A stretch of DNA of 64,000 bases from Trichomonas vaginalis G3 (Eukaryota; Parabasalia; Trichomonadida; Trichomonadidae), in the NCBI RefSeq assembly GCF_026262505.1, contig NC_067205.1, positions 13,950,001-14,014,000 on the forward strand. The letters are read 5' to 3'. The first letter of the stretch is position 1, and every line of letters begins with the position of its first letter. The translations under genes and the position numbers were made by a program. The notes under the pieces were generated by a model, which was not told the DNA's origin, did no database searches, and saw only the letters and a program-made list of their open reading frames with translations. Of this stretch, positions 59,913 through 64,000 are shown piece by piece.

Positions 59913-60713
59913 TTACTTACTAGTAAAATTTCTTTGTTATGACACTTTCTCCAGTTTATAGGACCTCTCTCATATTCTATCTTATCGTATCTAAACTCAT
60001 AGTCATGTATGTCCTCTAACCATCTCATGACACTTTCCAAACCACTTTTATCGGATGTAAAGTAAAAGCATGGATGGTTATGTAAAACGTCTAAAGTTTC
60101 TAAAGAGTCTCTCAAAGTCCAGTCTACTTGGTATTGAAAATCCCATGTGTTATAGAACGGCGGGTCCACTATAAAGAAAACATTTTCCTTGTCTTTATAT
60201 TTTTCATACAACTCTGTCCAATGACATCTCACAAACTCTATACCCTCAATATATTTTTCTATGTTCTCTTTGAAAACATTTGTATAGTTAAGATATAAAA
60301 CTTTTGACATAAGTGTTTCAATGTCATGAACTCTTATAGCACCACTATATAATAGTCTAGCAGATATACTATCCAGTCAATATACTCTGCCTTTTTCAAA
60401 ACCTCTCTGACAGTATTTTTCTTATCTAATGGTATACGTTCCATCTTACCTATAGGTATCTTTTCTTTTAACTCTTTCAATATTTTGTTTGTGTCTGTAT
60501 ATGTTTGAGACGGTTCATATAGTTGTCGAAGTCATTGCATATAATCTTTGAGTCAGGAAATATTGTATGGCACAAATGAGATATATAGAAACTTCCACCG
60601 AACAAGTCTACAAATGTTAGACCATTCGGTAGTTTCTTAAGTTCTCTCAATAGAATATCTTTACATCTACTCTTATTTCCAAAGAAGGGTAACGGTGGTT
60701 TTGTAAAATTCAT
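59897..60713 (-). pseudogene. Dam-type adenine methyltransferase (fossil, broken)
   Basis: Counterpart of 30839-31655, with LPFFGNKSRCKDILL, FVDLFGGSFYISH and DPPFYNTWDF visible. Broken. Confidence 0.75.
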
Positions 60714-60796
60714 TTATATATATAATAAAAATGTTTTTTCCTGAAAAGTGACAGAAAAGTGACAAAACATGTACGAAGAAATCTTGACAAATTCAA

Positions 60797-60843
60797 GAGG
60801 GTAGAAAAGAGGTTAGAAAAGTTATATCTAACCTTCTACCCTA
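60797..60843. repeat. Module M12 (GGTAGA/GTTAGA type, reverse)
   Basis: AGGGTAGAAAAGAGGTTAGA, then GTTATATCTAACC, TTCTACCCT and AAAATATATTTTTGTCTG. Inverted partner of M7. Confidence 0.75.
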
Positions 60844-60865
60844 AAATATATTTTTGTCTGATTTT

Positions 60866-61015
60866 ACGAAGAAGTCTTGACAAAACATTTACGAAGAAGT
60901 CTTGACAAAACATTTACGAAGAAGTCTTGACAAAACATTTACGAAGAAGTCTTGACAAAACATTTACGATGAAATCTTGACAAAACATTTACGAAGAAGT
61001 CTTGACAAAACATCC
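60866..61015. repeat. 25-bp tandem array next to the right TIR
   Basis: Six units of ACGAAGAAGTCTTGACAAAA plus CATTT; the last runs into the TIR. A single degenerate unit lies at ~60773. Inverted relative to 51079-51205. Confidence 0.85.
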
Positions 61016-61018
61016 TCA

Positions 61019-61054
61019 GGGCTAGAAGGCACGAAGTGCCTGGAAGCCCCACTA

Positions 61055-61084
<30 letters not shown>
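61019..61084 (-). repeat. Polinton B right TIR
   Basis: Read inwards from the end: T-tract complement, GGTAGTGGGGCTTCCA, hairpin GGCACTTCGTGCC, TTCTAGCCC. Stem differs from the left end of the same element. Confidence 0.9.
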
Positions 61085-61085
<1 letters not shown>

Positions 61086-61214
61086 GTTTGTTACCAATTT
61101 GTATTAGAATTTTAAAAGAATTTGTTTGTTTTAGTTGTATTTTTTCGAAAAATATTAATTTTTGGCTTTTTCAATTGATCCGTATGATAATTATTAATCA
61201 CTTTAATCATATGC

Positions 61215-61974
61215 CTATGGCAGTCCCAACGGGAACCGCGGTAATTTACCGAGGTTTCCGCACACCGGTTCCTTTTTTTAGGAATTTTTTAGATTAAAAA
61301 ATATGCTTTGTAAATCATTTTTTGTAAATCGGCAAAAATTTGGAAATATTCTGACGACAATAAATCTGGGAATAGTATTTTAAATACGAGAACAACCTAT
61401 TTAAAAGTGTTTCGCTCGATTTTGTATAATTTCAAATTTTCGCATATAGCTTTCTGTGAATTACCGTGATTTTACCGCCACATCAATAGTTTACGACACT
61501 TTTTCCGTAAATTGAGTAGTTTACTGCACTTTTTCCGTAAAATTGAGTTACGGGAATCCGTAAGATTACCGTACCTCACTTCTAGTTGAAAATAGCATTA
61601 GTATATAATAAATAGATATATTATTCATATTTTTGATTTTGAATTACGGAAAAAGTGAGTTCAGAACTTCCAATTATTATTTGATTAATTATGTTAAAAA
61701 TACTATAAGGAATTAAATACATAATGTTGAAATTTGAATTACGGAAAAAGTGAGTGTGAAAGTGAAGTGAAAAAGTAAGATATTTTTTGTTGAAATAAAT
61801 CATAGTTGTACAATTTTGAAACCATATGTAAAGCTATAAATTGAATAAATTCAAAAACAAAAATTTTTATTCTTATTAATAAATTTATATTAATCAATAT
61901 TGAACAACCCGTAATTAAAATTGAATTCCTCTTAAAATTTAATCCATACGTTAATTTTTAATTTGCTCGGCGAA
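61215..61974 (-). repeat. Right copy of the ~760-bp inverted repeat
   Basis: Near-identical reverse complement of 3515-4276, including all four CACTTTTTCCGTAA motifs. Its outer end continues as a GC hairpin GCTCGGCGAATGCCGAGC (to 61983), of which the left copy has only half. 61085-61214 is AT-rich without recognised features. Confidence 0.75.
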
Positions 61975-62172
61975 TGCCGAGCTTCCCTACTTCTCTGTCA
62001 TTCCTTCAAAAAACTCTAATCTTCATCGCACTTACAAACATCATGTTTTGATGTATTGTCGAGAATCTTAGACTTGTTTGTCATTTGATGATAGCATTTG
62101 AAAGTCATCTCGAAAATCGATTAACAAGACAATTTCCCAAACATCTACATACAAGTAGATGATGGTAAACCC

Positions 62173-62240
62173 ATTAGAGTTGTTTTGCTATGATTCCTCC
62201 AATCTTATGATGAGAAAAATCATATCAAAACAGCTCTAAT
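62173..62240. repeat. 68-nt foldback H1
   Basis: ATTAGAGTTGTTTTG...CAAAACAGCTCTAAT. Two 32-nt arms (about 27 matched) around a 4-nt loop TTAT. Confidence 0.65.
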
Positions 62241-62417
62241 CGAACATTCTACACAGCTTAGCATCCAGCTAGTTCCAAGTAATGCGATTACAACATCAAC
62301 GGTCAAAGCCTTTCAGAGTCCTTTAATCATTTCTTCTCATCTCAATGTGAAGTGGCCCCAAACGAACTACAAGCTGACGTTACAACGCATTACAACCCGG
62401 TTAATACGAGCATATAC

Positions 62418-62485
62418 ATTAGAGCTGCTTTGTTATGATCTCCCTCATCAATTGATGAGAGATCTCATTATGAAGCAGCTCCAAT
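62418..62485. repeat. 68-nt foldback H2
   Basis: ATTAGAGCTGCTTTG...GAAGCAGCTCCAAT with 32-nt arms (about 25 matched) and loop AATT. Confidence 0.65.
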
Positions 62486-62525
62486 CGAACTAAAAGCCTA
62501 CATACAAATGAGTGAAAACAAACTC

Positions 62526-62593
62526 ATTAGAGTTGTGTTGCTTTGATTTCTCTCATCAGAAGATGAGAGATACCAGAACAAAACAACTCTAAT
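62526..62593. repeat. 68-nt foldback H3
   Basis: ATTAGAGTTGTGTTG...CAAAACAACTCTAAT with 32-nt arms (about 27 matched) and loop AGAA. H1 and H3 lie in two related ~350-bp units beginning CTACATACAA at 62146 and 62499. Confidence 0.65.
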
Positions 62594-62934
62594 CAAACTT
62601 TCTACACAACTCAGCACAGTATCAATGCAAAGTAATGCGTCTGTATCGTTAACAAGCAAAGTTGTTTCGGGTCCTTCCATTTTGGAAGAATTCGGAACAA
62701 CTTTGCGAATTGATAGTGTAAACCCATATACATGAAAGCGTGCATGCATAAAGACAGGTATTGTCAGCAATGACTACCTGCCCAGCTATGAGTGATCAGA
62801 GAATTACCATCTCAGGCTTTTTGAGAACTTTTCAGCCAGGACTCTCGTATGTTGACTGTGAGAAAGGCATCCTTTATCTGAAATAGATGCTTTTCCAACA
62901 ATCAAATTCGAAGATCTTCGACGTTGTTGTAAAA

Positions 62935-63008
62935 AGAGAAGGAGAAGGAAAGAAGAGGAAGGAGAGGAAGAAGGAAAGGAAAAGAAGAAGAAAAAAGAAA
63001 AAAAAGGA
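62935..63008. repeat. Homopurine tract
   Basis: About 75 bases of almost only A and G (GGAGAAGGAAAGAAGAGG and similar). May adopt unusual DNA structure; no gene. Confidence 0.7.
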
Positions 63009-63037
63009 CATATTAAATATAATGCGCACTTAATAGT

Positions 63038-63065
63038 GCCGAGGCGGCGGAGCCGCCGAGGCGCG
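63038..63065. repeat. GC-rich palindrome in AT-rich DNA
   Basis: GCCGAGGCGGCGGAGCCGCC followed by GAGGCGCG; stem GGCGGC/GCCGCC. It resembles the GC hairpins at the Polinton ends and at 61966-61983. The rest of the window (63066-64000) is AT-rich without recognised genes. Confidence 0.7.
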
Positions 63066-64000
63066 ATTTTTTTGACCCTATATTACCGCACGGCAATGTT
63101 TTTCTCGATTTTGTACAGCCCTATCATATGCAATAATTCTAGTAATTTTATTTAGTAATTTAATTTTTATAATTAATTATTGATTTAATTTTTCGTATTT
63201 TCGATAATTGTTTGGTTATTTGATTTTAATTTTCCTTGTTAACAAGAATGCTTGTTATATTTTAGATGGATATAAGCTTTTGCGGGATTTCATTAGATTT
63301 TTTCTGAAATTTTATAGATTTGAAATCAAATTTCGGTTAGACAGAATTTTGAGTTTTGATAATAGTATTGAAAAATCAAATGTCAATTCAATTACTAACG
63401 TTCTTGATTTTGCATTCTCTTGTAAATTTATATGGCTAAACTAATTATCTACTGAATACCATTTATTTGAAAAAGTCATACTTTTGATAATAGCATTTGT
63501 CAACCTCGAAAACTATATTCCAATTTACGAGATACAAAAATTATCAGTATTTTTATATTAGCCTTTTAATTTTCAAAATTAATTTCAAATTTTATTCATT
63601 ATTTTATATTTCATTGCTTCCTAAGATGTTATCATTTTCAGTAACAAAAAATTGAATTCAATTTATTTTCTCATAAAGCTAATTTTTGAATCCTATCGAT
63701 CTTTTTATGTCCCAAATTTTACATCCTATTGATTAACTGACATCACTCTCTCGGCAATTCTCTCTGATTTGCTGTTGTATGATATCTTTTTCATATATCT
63801 TTCACAATTTTTATTATAAAATCAAAATCACTGTATACAAGATGATCTCATCAAATCGTTTTCGCACACGTTAATGTCCCCAGAATTTTTTAAACCCCCA
63901 TACAATTATATGTTTTTCACAGTCAGCGAAAATACTTCCCTTAATGTAATATTATTTAACTCGTTTAATCACATCTCTGGAAATTTCAACACTTTTATAT

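Larger units (their letters stand above)
36860..61084 (+). mobile_element. Polinton/Maverick B (fossil, heavily broken)
   Basis: ~24.2 kb in the same orientation as A. Termini carry GGTAGTGGGGCTTCCA...TCTAGCCC behind a 26-bp A tract on the left and a ~28-bp T tract on the right. Flanks share TGTTT (36855-36859 and 61085-61089), a nearly complete target duplication. Gene order largely follows A, but with no DNA polymerase, with a complete HNH gene and an additional KilA-N gene. It has two to three times as many breaks as A. Confidence 0.9.

Noticed and set aside
62498-62770. Minus-strand 90-codon frame.
   Set aside because: Covers foldback H3 and is probably fortuitous; no relatives in the other foldback unit.
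63208-63444. 78-codon plus-strand frame in the last kilobase.
   Set aside because: AT-rich region with Phe/Ile/Leu-rich translation and no start context.

Overview
This window looks like a chromosome segment of a parabasalid (a Trichomonas/Tritrichomonas-type protist). The host sequence is very AT-rich, the one convincing host gene is an intronless two-repeat Myb protein with a TCATTTT initiator-like motif just before its ATG, and most of the DNA is Polinton/Maverick elements, which are abundant in trichomonads. The species cannot be fixed from the sequence alone.

Layout. 1-3514: right part of a Polinton-like element (called L here), cut by the window start. 3515-4276: a ~760-bp repeat whose near-identical inverted copy lies at 61215-61974. 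4513-31954: Polinton A, 27.4 kb, with 46-bp terminal inverted repeats (TIRs) and a perfect 6-bp target duplication TCATAT; a 3.5-kb hAT DNA transposon (26153-29675, perfect 8-bp duplication AAAATAGA) sits inside one of its genes. 31961-36859: host spacer with a Mutator-like MITE (9-bp duplication), a piggyBac-like MITE (TTAA) and the Myb gene. 36860-61084: Polinton B, ~24.2 kb, same orientation as A, more decayed. 61085-64000: AT-rich host DNA with the inverted repeat, a set of 68-nt foldbacks and a GC-rich palindrome.

Polinton gene content: double jelly-roll-type major capsid candidate, minor capsid candidate, SF3 helicase, A32/FtsK-like packaging ATPase, KilA-N proteins (one with GIY-YIG), protein-primed family B DNA polymerase (A only), HNH endonuclease (complete only in B), retroviral-type integrase in two overlapping frames, a phage-type receptor-binding fibre, short amphipathic and membrane proteins, and a Dam-type adenine methyltransferase. 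A has roughly ten breaks and B two to three times as many; both are treated as fossils. A and B are close relatives and probably young; the hAT insertion is younger than A.

The most unusual feature is a family of ~45-bp multi-half-site palindromic modules (13 copies in L, A and B) between the KilA-N-type genes. The half-site changes as a set within a copy (GGTGA, GGTAGA/GGTTAGA or TGTTAGA), and the same gene is flanked by one matched inverted pair in A and by a different matched pair in B. Other items worth a look: two sequence-unrelated 21-bp tandem arrays at the same divergent gene junction, TIR hairpins whose stems covary between ends, ATGA stop/start overlaps kept in both elements, and a fibre gene with conserved ends but a swapped middle.
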